A program made the position numbers and the translations under genes. A DNA stretch of 44,467 bases from a virus, in the IMG/VR virus record IMGVR_UViG_3300046557_000223, positions 1-44,467 of that record; one strand, given 5' to 3'. The notes below the pieces were generated by a model. That model did no database searches, had not been told where the DNA came from, and saw only the letters and a list, made by a program, of their open reading frames with translations. Positions within the stretch are counted from its first letter, which is position 1, and every line of letters starts with the position of its first letter. This document shows, piece by piece, positions 6,306-13,879 of this stretch.

Positions 6306-6994
6306 CGATGACGACCACGCTGCCGCGCGGAATAGCGCTATTCAATCCGGGGAATATCGAACACGGTGATCCCTGGCAGGGACTCGACAAGGATCAGTCC
6401 GACCCGACGTTCTGCAAATTCCTGTCGATGGCCTGGGGCTTCCGCGCAATGGCTCGGAACCTGATCGCCTATTTCGATGGATCCAAGAACGAGGACGGCA
6501 CCTATCGCCGCAAGCCGGTTCGCACGATCACCGATATCGTGACGATGTATGCGCCACCGACCGAGAACGATACGCCGGCCTACATCGCGGCTGTCGCGAA
6601 AACGACCGGGTTCGGTCCGAACGATGCGCTGAACCTGCACGCCTACGACGACATGTACAAGCTCTGTCGCGCGATGACAATTCACGAACAGGGTTCGTTC
6701 GAGAAGTTCTGCACCAAGGCACAGCTTGACGAAGGGCTCAAGCGTGCCGGTGTCGTCGGCGTACCGGTGACCAAGGGCGGCGCCATCGTGAGCACGATCG
6801 CCGCGACCGGTGCCGGTGCTGCAACGGCTGCTGCTGCCAATCCTAACGCGGCAGTCGCGGCCATATCATGGGCAACTTCCGCGCTTCCGGATGCTCACTT
6901 CATCGCAGAAATTGCACCGTATATCGCCTATTCGTTCTTGATATTGGTCGGCATAGGCCGTCTGATCGAGTGGCTGCGGGCGCGCCGGCAGTAG
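6302..6994 (+). CDS. Endolysin-like / structural P5-like protein with C-terminal membrane helix
   Basis: The 230-residue protein opens with RGIALFNPGNIEHGDPWQGL and continues with FCKFLSMAWGFRAMARNLIAY and APPTENDTPAYIAAVA. These blocks match a phage family often labelled structural protein P5 or peptidoglycan-hydrolase-like, whose members have the 'NPGNI...W.GL...F..F....G.RA' signature. It probably degrades peptidoglycan. Residues ~155-190 are Ala/Gly-rich, and a hydrophobic helix lies at about 205-222 followed by RRQ, so this version appears membrane-anchored, like signal-anchor endolysins but at the C-terminus. The start overlaps the preceding small membrane protein. The lysis neighbourhood supports the call. 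Confidence 0.7.
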   Translation: MTMTTTLPRGIALFNPGNIEHGDPWQGLDKDQSDPTFCKFLSMAWGFRAMARNLIAYFDGSKNEDGTYRRKPVRTITDIVTMYAPPTENDTPAYIAAVAKTTGFGPNDALNLHAYDDMYKLCRAMTIHEQGSFEKFCTKAQLDEGLKRAGVVGVPVTKGGAIVSTIAATGAGAATAAAANPNAAVAAISWATSALPDAHFIAEIAPYIAYSFLILVGIGRLIEWLRARRQ

Positions 6995-7005
6995 TATGCT
7001 GCGCC

Positions 7006-7176
7006 ATGCCGCTCGAATACGCGATCCCTCTGCTGCTGTTCGGCCTGCTGCTCACGGCGACCGGACTCATCGTCCATTCGATTCGCGACTCCGCGAACGC
7101 TGAACGCATATCACGCCTGGAGGCAACAAAATGCTCTCATGGATCACCGGACCATTCCTCAAGATATTCGGAATAA
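7006..7176 (+). CDS. 56-residue membrane protein
   Basis: Starting at ATG 7006, the product has one strong hydrophobic helix (YAIPLLLFGLLLTATGLIV, about residues 5-23) followed by a charged Ser-rich tail. Its 3' end overlaps the next gene by 46 bases in another frame. It has no obvious ribosome site. It is part of the lysis-associated membrane gene cluster; function unassigned. Confidence 0.5.
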   Translation: MPLEYAIPLLLFGLLLTATGLIVHSIRDSANAERISRLEATKCSHGSPDHSSRYSE

Positions 7177-7373
7177 TCGCCGCCGTGCTGGCCGCCGTCG
7201 CCTACATTTTCGCGAAGGGCGCGCGGTCGGGAGCCGATCACGTCGCGGTCGCTGACGCCAAGATCACGACCGCGGCCGTCGAGACACATGCGCGCGTAAC
7301 CGCCGACGTCGCAGCCGCGCCCGTCGGCGATGCCGCGAAACAGCTGGGCGAGAATTGGCAGGCGCCGTCGTGA
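7131..7373 (+). CDS. Inner-membrane spanin-like protein (i-spanin candidate)
   Basis: This 80-residue protein has a GGAGG ribosome site before ATG 7131. An N-terminal membrane helix (about residues 8-28) is followed by an Ala/Val-rich helical region and a short Trp-containing tail (QLGENWQAP), a layout seen in small phage i-spanins. The next gene encodes a signal-peptide/lipoprotein-like product, so the two may bridge the envelope at lysis of a Gram-negative host. The inference rests on context and topology, not a diagnostic motif. Confidence 0.5.
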   Translation: MLSWITGPFLKIFGIIAAVLAAVAYIFAKGARSGADHVAVADAKITTAAVETHARVTADVAAAPVGDAAKQLGENWQAPS

Positions 7374-7429
7374 CCGGGTTCGTGCGTGCCGTCCGCCCGC
7401 CGCCATTCCGCAGAGGACTATCAGCCGCC

Positions 7430-7711
7430 ATGAAAACCGCACTGTTCATCGTCGTCGCGTTCATCACCATCGTCGCCTGCCTGCTCACGTCCGGCTGTGC
7501 GACCTCGCCCGAACCTCGCGCGCATGACCTCTGTCTTGCTGACGCGCCGATTCTCGTACACTGCGGCCCGGCCGGCTGCGGCTCGAGCGACGGGTTCGAT
7601 CATCTCAGCGACGCGACGGCGCGCGCCATCCTGACGCACGACAAATCTGGGCAAGAAATTTGCTCGTGGAAACCGCCCATTCAATCCACCAAACCGAGGA
7701 CTACACCGTGA
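7430..7711 (+). CDS. Outer-membrane spanin-like lipoprotein candidate
   Basis: From ATG 7430 (AGAGGA upstream at spacing 12), the 93-residue product has a signal sequence of about 20 hydrophobic residues ending LLTSGC, a near-lipobox (position -3 is Thr rather than Leu). The mature part is Cys-rich (four further Cys) and ends with a block (LSDATARAILTHDKSGQEICSW) resembling small phage lipoproteins encoded next to spanins. An upstream GTG at 7370 overlapping the previous stop would add 20 residues ahead of the signal. I prefer the ATG because the signal then begins at residue 1. Confidence 0.55.
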   Translation: MKTALFIVVAFITIVACLLTSGCATSPEPRAHDLCLADAPILVHCGPAGCGSSDGFDHLSDATARAILTHDKSGQEICSWKPPIQSTKPRTTP

Positions 7712-8262
7712 CGCAGAATTTCTCTCACATGACGCTTGACCAGATGGCCGCAATTCTCAGAGCTGCCAGCTGGACCGTTATCGAACCGGTCGATCCGACC
7801 AACTACGAAGTGCATGCCGATGCGCACGGCGTTTATGCCACGTTCGCGCTCATCGATGCCGAGATCGCGAATAACCCGGCATGGGCGGTCAATCCGTCGA
7901 ATCCGGGTGGCTGCGCGCGCGAGTACGTGTTCGCTGGCTTGGAGTCCGATTTCCCCGACCGCAAAGTCGAGATTTCACAAGACGTCAAGGAAGCGACCGT
8001 CACCCTCGGTCAAGATCCGAGCTATCCGCTGATCGCCGGCAACAGCTACGATTTCAGCGCCGGCAATCGCGGTGCCGTCACGCGCGGACGCAAGTGCTTC
8101 GGCGAGGCGTTCACGCCGGATCAGATCGGCGCCTACATCGCGGCGCGTAATGCTGCCTACAACGAGCAGATCGCGCTGGACATGGGCACCAACGCCGCCT
8201 CGGCGAAGGCCCTGCCGCTGACCGATCCGGCGCCGCTCGATTTCAACGGTCCGGCGCCGTGA
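7708..8262 (+). CDS. Hypothetical protein downstream of lysis genes
   Basis: This 184-residue protein starts at GTG 7708, with CCGAGGA seven bases upstream and a GTGA overlap. It is an acidic mixed alpha/beta protein with no signal peptide or membrane helix and no motif I recognise. It is coupled to the next gene by a GTG overlap at 8259. No function proposed. Confidence 0.65.
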   Translation: MTQNFSHMTLDQMAAILRAASWTVIEPVDPTNYEVHADAHGVYATFALIDAEIANNPAWAVNPSNPGGCAREYVFAGLESDFPDRKVEISQDVKEATVTLGQDPSYPLIAGNSYDFSAGNRGAVTRGRKCFGEAFTPDQIGAYIAARNAAYNEQIALDMGTNAASAKALPLTDPAPLDFNGPAP

Positions 8263-8456
8263 AACCGAACGCCCTGATGGGCCTGACGCTGGCCGCCATG
8301 CTCGGCGGCCTCGGCGGACGCGTCCTGTCCGAACCACGCAAGCGCGAGCGCTCGGCTGTGGAGGCAGCCGAGCGTATCGCGGCGGCCGAGGCGAAACGAG
8401 CGCGTAGGGCCGCGCGTGCGTTCCGTGGGGCATCGGCGACGGCCTCGCTGTCGTGA
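8259..8456 (+). CDS. Small basic helical protein
   Basis: This 65-residue product starts at GTG 8259, overlapping the previous stop. A short hydrophobic N-terminus (MGLTLAAMLGGLGG) precedes a long Arg/Ala/Glu-rich helix (about residues 25-60). It is wedged between two genes by GTGA overlaps at each end. No family recognised; it could be membrane-associated or nucleic-acid-binding. Confidence 0.5.
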   Translation: MKPNALMGLTLAAMLGGLGGRVLSEPRKRERSAVEAAERIAAAEAKRARRAARAFRGASATASLS

Positions 8457-8938
8457 GCGAAACGGCACTGATGAACCGCATCGTGCTCGGCGTTTGCCGA
8501 GCCATGCGGAATGTGCGGATGTTCAGGAATGATGTACGCCAGGGGTGGTGCGGGAATGCGCAACGATTCGGCGGTCCGGCTACCGTGGATGTGCGCGCGG
8601 GTGATGTCCTCATTCGAGGCGCGCATCCGCTGCACGCCGGTCTATGCGATGGGTCCAGCGATCATATCGGATTGACGATAATTACCGTTCTGCCTCAGCA
8701 TGTCGGCGCTAAAATTGCCGTATTTACCGGCGTTGAATCAAAAACCGGTGACGGCCGAGAATCGAAAGAGCAGGTTAAGTGGCGCAAGTTCCTGCGTGCT
8801 GCCGGAGCTATTGCCGTCACCGCGCGCTCCCCCGAGGAAGCCATCGCCGAAATAGGCCGCCAGGCTGCGCGGTTGGGCTCACGGCCTGCGTTCGATGGGA
8901 TCTCCGAACTGTGTGACTCGGCGTTATCGAAGGTGTAA
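8453..8938 (+). CDS. VRR-NUC-type nuclease
   Basis: The 161-residue protein fits the VRR-NUC (PD-(D/E)XK superfamily) layout: an N-terminal helix (SETALMNRIVLGV), RNDVRQGWCG, a D-containing strand in HAGLCDGSSDHIGLT, the catalytic-type strand IAVFTGVESKTGDGRESKEQ (Glu-x-Lys near residue 95) and W..FL...G....TARS. Such stand-alone enzymes cut branched or Holliday-junction-like DNA in phage replication. It starts at GTG 8453, overlapping the previous stop. It is the last gene before a 127-bp non-coding gap containing a hairpin, so it closes the first rightward operon. Confidence 0.8.
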   Translation: MSETALMNRIVLGVCRAMRNVRMFRNDVRQGWCGNAQRFGGPATVDVRAGDVLIRGAHPLHAGLCDGSSDHIGLTIITVLPQHVGAKIAVFTGVESKTGDGRESKEQVKWRKFLRAAGAIAVTARSPEEAIAEIGRQAARLGSRPAFDGISELCDSALSKV

Positions 8939-8943
8939 GCTTC

Positions 8944-8977
8944 GGAAAAGAAAAAGCCCGATTGGTAAGATCGGGCT
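8944..8977 (-). terminator. Leftward intrinsic terminator
   Basis: A perfect 8-bp stem, AGCCCGAT (8955-8962) with ATCGGGCT (8970-8977), encloses a 7-base loop. On the minus strand it is followed by TTTTTCTTTTCC, a good U-tract. On the plus strand no T-run follows, so it terminates leftward transcription even though no leftward gene is nearby. See the small-RNA candidate at 8944-9013. Confidence 0.65.
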
Positions 8978-9013
8978 GAGATTGACTGTCCGGCCAGGAC
9001 CGTCGGGGCGAAC
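8944..9013 (-). ncRNA. Candidate leftward small RNA upstream of the primase gene
   Basis: A leftward promoter can be drawn: -35 TTGTGT (9048-9043), 17-base spacer, -10 TATTAT (9025-9020, 5 of 6). The start would fall near 9013 and the intrinsic terminator at 8977-8944 would end a transcript of about 70 bases. The -10 lies in the loop of an 8-bp inverted repeat (CCGTCGGG 9000-9007, CCCGACGG 9026-9033) that could be an operator. There is no reading frame in the transcript. This is inferred from signals only. Confidence 0.3.
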
Positions 9014-9065
9014 GAAGAAATAATACCCGACGGCTGTTACAAACACAAGACGTTGGGGTATTTCG

Positions 9066-9887
9066 ATGGATGAAACCATACTCACGGCCCGTCTCGAGGG
9101 CGTGAAGCGCACGCCGAGCGGTTGGATGGCTCGGTGCCCTGCCCATGGCGACCGATCGCCATCACTGAAAATATCAGTCGGCGTCAATGGACTGCTGATC
9201 CATTGCTTCGCTGGCTGCTCCGCTGGCGACATTCTTGCCGCCGTCGGCCTCGAGCTGGCCGACCTCTTCCCCGAGCCGCTCGCCGAAGAACGCAAGGAAC
9301 GCCAGCGCGGAGACTGGCTGCGGCGCAAGGTCGTCGTCGACCAGCGCCGGCTCGAGCAGCATCTCGACGCCCAGACTCGAGCGCGGTTCCTCTGGTCCGA
9401 TTCGCAACCAGCCTTCGTCGGGCATCCCTATCTCGTCCGCAAGAAAGTCCTCCCGTTCGGCATTCGCCAGCGCGGTGATCGTCTGCAGATACCAATGACC
9501 GATGCGGACGGCGTGCTATGGGGTCTGCAATCGATCGATGCAGACGGCTCGAAAATGTTCCTCCGCGGTCAGCGCGTCTCCGGGCTGCGACATCTGATCG
9601 GCGATGATCCAATCACGCATACGGTCATGGTCTGCGAGGGCTATGCGACCGGCGGCTCGCTTCATGGCGCAACCGGTGCGCCCGTCGCTGTGGCGTTCAA
9701 TTGCATGAACCTACTCCCCGTCGCGGTCGCACTGCGCGGCAAATACCCCTACACGAAAATCCTTATTTGTGGCGACAACGACTGGGAAACTGAGCAGCGA
9801 ACCGGCAAAAACCCCGGCAAGGAAGGCGCGCAACGTGCGGCATCGGCCGTCGGCGGCATCCTGATCCTGCCGGACGCGCCGAAATGA
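9066..9887 (+). CDS. Zinc-binding/Toprim primase (P4-type)
   Basis: This 273-residue DNA primase has an N-terminal zinc motif with Cys24, His27, Cys47 and Cys51 (CPAHGD ... HCFAGC) and a Toprim-like catalytic region. The Toprim conserved Glu is in VMVCEGYATGG (about 185-195) and the Asp residues in LICGDND (about 231-237). It corresponds to the N-terminal half of P4 alpha protein and makes primers for phage replication. Its 3' end overlaps the start of the helicase gene by ATGA, so the two halves are made as separate coupled polypeptides rather than a fusion. It heads a new operon after a 127-bp gap. Confidence 0.88.
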   Translation: MDETILTARLEGVKRTPSGWMARCPAHGDRSPSLKISVGVNGLLIHCFAGCSAGDILAAVGLELADLFPEPLAEERKERQRGDWLRRKVVVDQRRLEQHLDAQTRARFLWSDSQPAFVGHPYLVRKKVLPFGIRQRGDRLQIPMTDADGVLWGLQSIDADGSKMFLRGQRVSGLRHLIGDDPITHTVMVCEGYATGGSLHGATGAPVAVAFNCMNLLPVAVALRGKYPYTKILICGDNDWETEQRTGKNPGKEGAQRAASAVGGILILPDAPK

Positions 9888-11275
9888 CCGACTTCAATGA
9901 CCTCTCATCGGCTGACGGTCCCGATGCCATTCGCGCTCGCGTCGCGTCGCTGGCCGGGCAACCGGCCCGCACCATCGACGAAGCCGAAATAACCGAAGAT
10001 TCTCTCGCCAAGAAATTCACACTCAACCATCCAGAACTCCGCTACGTCGCGCAGTGGGGCAAGTGGATGCGCTGGACCGGAGCGCGCTGGCTCGAGGATA
10101 CGACGCTCCATGTGTTCGATCTCGCTCGAGCGATATGCGTCACTGAGGCCAACAACTACATTCTCTCGAGCAACGCCAGTCCTACCGGCGTGCGGCGAAT
10201 CAAATCCGCATCGACTCGAGCCGCCGTCGAGAACCTCGCTCGAGCAGATCGCGCGCACGCCGCCACCACGGAGCAGTGGGATGCTGACCCCTGGCTGCTC
10301 AACACGCCGGCCGGCATCGTTGACCTGCGGACCGGAGAATCGCGCGCAGCACGCCTCGAGGACTACTGCTGTCGCGCAACAGCTGTTGCGCCAGGCGGTG
10401 ACGCGCCAACCTGGCGCCAGTTCCTCGCCGACGCTACTGCCGGCGATCTCGAGCTGCAATCGTTTCTGCAGCGCATGGCGGGCTACGCCCTGACCGGGCT
10501 GACGATCGAACACGCCCTGTTCTTCGTCTACGGAACCGGCGGCAATGGCAAGGGAACGTTCCTCAACACGCTGCATCGGTTGATCGGCGACTATGCTCGA
10601 GTCGCCAGCATGGAGACATTCACGGAGTCGAAGTTCGACCGGCATCCGCAGGAACTGGCATCCCTTCTCGGCGCCCGCATGGTCACCGCGCAGGAGACTG
10701 AGGCCGGCAAGCGCTGGAACGAGCAGCGCATCACGGCGATGACTGGCGGCGATCCGATCACCGCGAGATTCATGCGCCAGAACGAGTTCACGTTCATACC
10801 TCAGTTCAAGCTAATCATTGCCGGCAACCACAAGCCAGGACTTCGTAGCGTCAACGAAGCGATCCGCCGACGCCTGCACCTGATCCCATTCACGCAACGC
10901 CCCGAAAAACCGAATCCGCGGCTCTCAGAGCAACTTTGGACCGAGGCCGCTGGGATACTAGCATGGGCTGTCGAAGGCGCGGCACAGTGGGCGGCGAAGG
11001 GCTTGGCGGCACCTTCCAGTGTCAAGGCGGCGACGGATGACTACCTGTCGGCTGAGGACACGATGCAGATTTGGATCGACGAGTGCTGCACCGTCCTCAA
11101 GTCATTGTCCTATAAATCGAGCGAGTTGTATAAAAACTACAGGGATTGGTGCGAAGAACGGAACGAATTCGTCGGCACGCAGAAACGATTTAGTCAGGAT
11201 ATTGAAAGCCGAGGGTTCAAAATCGAAAGAAGCAACGGAGCGTCAAGAATGCTCGGTATAGGCTTGAAACTATAA
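9884..11275 (+). CDS. P4-family SF3 replicative helicase
   Basis: The 463-residue protein has a D5_N-type N-terminal region (WGKWMRWTGARWLED, then WLLNTPAGIVDLRTGE). The SF3 ATPase has Walker A GTGGNGKGT at about 217-225, followed by motif B' and sensor regions (MVTAQETEAGKRWNEQRI; FIPQFKLIIAGNHKPGL) and the RRRLHLIPF block. The C-terminal winged-helix-like region includes YKNYRDWCEERNEF. It is expected to melt the origin and unwind DNA for the adjacent primase. The inverted repeat immediately downstream (11303-11398) is the natural candidate for its binding site, by analogy with P4 alpha and its origin repeats. Confidence 0.9.
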   Translation: MTDFNDLSSADGPDAIRARVASLAGQPARTIDEAEITEDSLAKKFTLNHPELRYVAQWGKWMRWTGARWLEDTTLHVFDLARAICVTEANNYILSSNASPTGVRRIKSASTRAAVENLARADRAHAATTEQWDADPWLLNTPAGIVDLRTGESRAARLEDYCCRATAVAPGGDAPTWRQFLADATAGDLELQSFLQRMAGYALTGLTIEHALFFVYGTGGNGKGTFLNTLHRLIGDYARVASMETFTESKFDRHPQELASLLGARMVTAQETEAGKRWNEQRITAMTGGDPITARFMRQNEFTFIPQFKLIIAGNHKPGLRSVNEAIRRRLHLIPFTQRPEKPNPRLSEQLWTEAAGILAWAVEGAAQWAAKGLAAPSSVKAATDDYLSAEDTMQIWIDECCTVLKSLSYKSSELYKNYRDWCEERNEFVGTQKRFSQDIESRGFKIERSNGASRMLGIGLKL

Positions 11276-11302
11276 TGAAAACTGTGCGATTTTTCGGAAA
11301 AA

Positions 11303-11398
11303 CAGTGCAGATAGTGCAGGACTTGCTTTATCCCCGTCCCACGCGCGCGTATGCGCGCACATACGTACCGATATGGGATTCCTGCACTATCTGCACTG
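11303..11398. repeat. 19-bp perfect inverted repeat with iterons; candidate replication origin
   Basis: CAGTGCAGATAGTGCAGGA (11303-11321) is repeated in perfect inverse as 11380-11398, with 58 bp between. Each arm holds two AGTGCAG units 9 bp apart, so there are four iteron-like copies, two in each orientation. The spacer has nested palindromes: GCGCGC-GTAT-GCGCGC and CGTATG...CATACG near 11342-11366, plus ATCCC/GGGAT close to the arms. The whole could extrude as a cruciform. It lies directly after the P4-type helicase gene in a non-coding gap, the position expected for an origin recognised by that protein. Confidence 0.6.
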
Positions 11399-11429
11399 GA
11401 TGAGAATAATTCCTATTTGGAGAATAACC

Positions 11430-11672
11430 ATGCAAAATGAACGATGCGTGAATTGTCGGTTTTGGTTCCAACCGCCCGGACTGCAACAGCCAAACGATAT
11501 CGATTCCTGTAGGCGCTACGCCCCAAAGCCGGAGATGCATCCGATAACGCCGCCTGGAGAGCCGCAGGTCAATGCGTGGATGCGAGTGCGGTCACCGATA
11601 TGGCCGCTTATCGCTCGGGGCGACTGGTGCGGCGAACACCGAGGGCTTGCAACCTCAGCCGAAAAACGGTAG
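11430..11672 (+). CDS. Small Cys-rich CxxCxFW protein
   Basis: The 80-residue product from ATG 11430 (TTTGGAG ribosome site) carries CVNCRFW near residue 6, CRRYAP about 20 residues later, and WPLIARGDWCGEH near residue 65. This four-Cys/His pattern is common in small phage proteins and suggests a zinc site. The function is unknown. It follows the candidate origin and precedes the packaging genes. Confidence 0.7.
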   Translation: MQNERCVNCRFWFQPPGLQQPNDIDSCRRYAPKPEMHPITPPGEPQVNAWMRVRSPIWPLIARGDWCGEHRGLATSAEKR

Positions 11673-11720
11673 GGTTTTTCATCGCGTATGATCTGTCTCA
11701 CATCGGAAGGGGATTGGTAC

Positions 11721-11849
11721 ATGGGTACCGTGGTAACAGTTGGCGGTGCGATCGACATGATCCTCACGGGATTGCTGTTCGGATTCGGCTTTGCCATCGC
11801 GCAAACATTGTGGGGCGCAATCGTCAACGCGTTGCGCCGCAAGCCGTGA
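11721..11849 (+). CDS. 42-residue membrane peptide
   Basis: Starting at ATG 11721 after a GGAAGGGG ribosome site, the peptide has one hydrophobic segment (about residues 10-33, with Gly-Phe repeats) and ends in a basic RRKP. Its stop overlaps the GTG of the small terminase gene. No family recognised; it is an unusual membrane peptide placed just before terminase. Confidence 0.5.
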   Translation: MGTVVTVGGAIDMILTGLLFGFGFAIAQTLWGAIVNALRRKP

Positions 11850-12145
11850 GCGAAGAAGAGGACGTCACAGTTTCGCCGCCGCTGTCGCCCAAGGCGCACC
11901 CCGGCAATCAGCATGCGAAGAAGGGCGCCAAGTGGTCGAGTGCGATTCGTCGCGCTCTCGTACGCAACGAAGATTCGCTCAACAAGGCCGCCAGCGCGCT
12001 GGTAAAGGCCGCGGTCGCTGGCGACATGAAGGCGCTCAAGGAACTCGGCGACCGCCTCGACGGCAAGTCTAAACAGTCGGTCGACATGACGAGCAACGGC
12101 AAGCCGATGTTCCCGAGCGTCATTCGTGTCAGTAGCGGTCAGTGA
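11846..12145 (+). CDS. Terminase small subunit-like protein
   Basis: From GTG 11846 (GTGA overlap) the 99-residue product has HPGNQHAKKGAKWSSAIRRAL followed by a helical AALVKAAVAGDMKALKELGDRLDGKSKQ. This block is typical of short phage proteins encoded immediately before PBSX-type large terminases (DUF5681-like DNA-binding start). It probably recognises the packaging site and presents DNA to TerL. It overlaps the TerL gene by 20 bases. It lacks a long coiled-coil oligomerisation region, so it is at the short end for TerS. Confidence 0.7.
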   Translation: MSEEEDVTVSPPLSPKAHPGNQHAKKGAKWSSAIRRALVRNEDSLNKAASALVKAAVAGDMKALKELGDRLDGKSKQSVDMTSNGKPMFPSVIRVSSGQ

Positions 12146-13370
12146 TATCGCGGTTGCGCCGAAGATACGCGAGTTATTCTCGGCGCCGAGCCGTTACAAG
12201 GTCGCGCATGGCGGCCGCGGGAGCAGCAAGTCGTGGGGATTCGCGCGTGAGCTGCTGCTACGAAGCATAACAAAATCCATTCGTATACTTTGCGCGCGCG
12301 AGCTGCAGGTATCGATCAAGGACAGTGTGCATAAGCTGCTGTCCGATCAGATCGACCTACTCGGCTGGGGCCCGTGGTTCAACATCACGCAGCACGAGAT
12401 CAGCAACGATTGGGGTAGCGAAATCCTGTTTGAGGGCATTCGCAACAACGTCACGAAGATCAAGTCGATGGAAGGCATCGACATTGCGTGGGTTGAGGAA
12501 GCTGAGAAGGTCTCGAAGGAAAGCTGGAAGGTGCTGATACCCACGATCCGAACGCCAGGATCGGAAATATGGGTCAGCTACAACCCCGACTTGCCTGACG
12601 ACCCGACGCACCAGCGGTTTGTGATGCAGACGCCTCCAGACGCGCGCGTGATCGAGATCAACTGGCCGGACAATCCGTGGTTCCCCGAAGAGCTGCGCAA
12701 GGAAAAGGATTATCTCTACAGCGTCGATCCCGAGGCGGCGGAGAACGTGTGGGGCGGCAAGACGCGCAAGAACAGCGCGGCCCAGGTGCTCAAGGGCAAA
12801 TACATCGTCGAGACGTTCGAGCCGCAGCTGGGGTGGGATGGCCCGTACATTGGCGTGGACTGGGGATTCTCGCAAGACCCGTCAGCCATGATTGAAATGT
12901 ATATTTGTGGACGCCGCCTGTTCATCCGTCGTGAAGTGTGGGGCGTCGGGATCGATATCGATCGGCTGCCTGCGCGGTTCGACGAGATACCCAATGCGCG
13001 AAAGTATACATCGCGTGCCGACTGCGCCCGGCCCGAGACGATCAGCTACATGCAGCAGCACGGCTATCCGAACATGATCGCGTGCGAGAAGTGGAAGGGC
13101 AGCGTAGAGGATGGCGTCGCGCATCTGCGGCAGTATGAGCAGATCGTCATCCATCCAAGCTGCCGCTACACCGCCGACGAAGCGCGGCTGTGGAGCTACA
13201 AGATCGACAAGCTATCCGGCGATGTGCTGCCCGATCTCGTCGATGCGCACAATCATTGCTGGGATGCGATCCGCTACGGGCTTGGGCCGATGATCCTCAG
13301 CGGGCGCTTCGCCATGCTCGATTTCTACAAAGCCGAAGCCGAGAAGGCGAAGGGGAAAAATGCAGCGTAG
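12126..13370 (+). CDS. terL: Terminase large subunit, PBSX-type
   Basis: The 414-residue packaging motor has an N-terminal ATPase with Walker A GGRGSSKS at 29-36 and Walker B-type IDIAWVEEAE at about 118-127. The coupling region is VSYNPDLPDDPTH. The C-terminal RNase-H-fold nuclease has its first Asp in VDWGFSQDPS (about 244-253) and its last acidic motif in DLVDAHNHCWDAIRYGL (about 370-386). It translocates DNA into proheads and cuts it. The start is GTG 12126, inside the small terminase gene. The family includes both cos and headful packagers, so packaging mode is not fixed by this gene alone. Confidence 0.95.
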   Translation: MSVAVSDIAVAPKIRELFSAPSRYKVAHGGRGSSKSWGFARELLLRSITKSIRILCARELQVSIKDSVHKLLSDQIDLLGWGPWFNITQHEISNDWGSEILFEGIRNNVTKIKSMEGIDIAWVEEAEKVSKESWKVLIPTIRTPGSEIWVSYNPDLPDDPTHQRFVMQTPPDARVIEINWPDNPWFPEELRKEKDYLYSVDPEAAENVWGGKTRKNSAAQVLKGKYIVETFEPQLGWDGPYIGVDWGFSQDPSAMIEMYICGRRLFIRREVWGVGIDIDRLPARFDEIPNARKYTSRADCARPETISYMQQHGYPNMIACEKWKGSVEDGVAHLRQYEQIVIHPSCRYTADEARLWSYKIDKLSGDVLPDLVDAHNHCWDAIRYGLGPMILSGRFAMLDFYKAEAEKAKGKNAA

Positions 13371-13797
13371 TGAGTTCGAGGAGTATGTCCACGAGCGGCT
13401 GGAGCTGTGGGGGTCGTTTTTCTCGACCGACCGATGCGCGCCCGAGCCGGCCGAAACGAACGTGATCTATCGGCTGATGCATCCAAAGGCCAGGGGGTTC
13501 GATCACACGCGCGAGGCTGCACAACGATTCGCGTCGGAGATCGAGGGGATAGTCGCAGTGATCGCAACCTCGGAATCGGGGGCGAAACGGGTCACGGCGC
13601 TGCGAGCACGTTTCTGCACTCATGGACGCGCCGGCATCGAGCGCTTCGAGACGGCGAAGAAGGCCATGCCGGGACTGACGCGCAGCAAGTTTTTCGCCAT
13701 GGTCGACGTCGCCACGGCCGAAGTCGGTGCCGTACTTCGCGACCGGGCACGAGGAAAATCCTTCGACCTGCTTGCAGTCCAGACCGCCATGGGGTAG
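13360..13797 (+). CDS. Hypothetical protein between terminase and portal
   Basis: This 145-residue, mostly helical, charged protein overlaps the end of terL by 11 bases. It has a Trp-containing N-terminus (HERLELWGSFF) and a C-terminal block (AVLRDRARGKSFDLLAVQTAMG). No conserved enzyme motif is seen. It is followed by a strong terminator at 13830-13853, so it ends the replication-packaging transcript. No function proposed. Confidence 0.7.
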   Translation: MQRSEFEEYVHERLELWGSFFSTDRCAPEPAETNVIYRLMHPKARGFDHTREAAQRFASEIEGIVAVIATSESGAKRVTALRARFCTHGRAGIERFETAKKAMPGLTRSKFFAMVDVATAEVGAVLRDRARGKSFDLLAVQTAMG

Positions 13798-13829
13798 ATT
13801 CCGGCACAATCGCCGTTGCCGCCCCCGAG

Positions 13830-13853
13830 AACCCAGCCCAGTGCTGGGTTTTT
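13830..13853 (+). terminator. Rightward intrinsic terminator before the portal gene
   Basis: A perfect 8-bp stem AACCCAGC / GCTGGGTT (13830-13837 and 13843-13850) with a five-base loop runs into TTTTT. It separates the terminase operon from the head operon, so the portal-and-later genes need read-through, antitermination or their own promoter. Confidence 0.85.
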
Positions 13854-13879
13854 CATTTCCGCCCATTGGACCGTGATAC

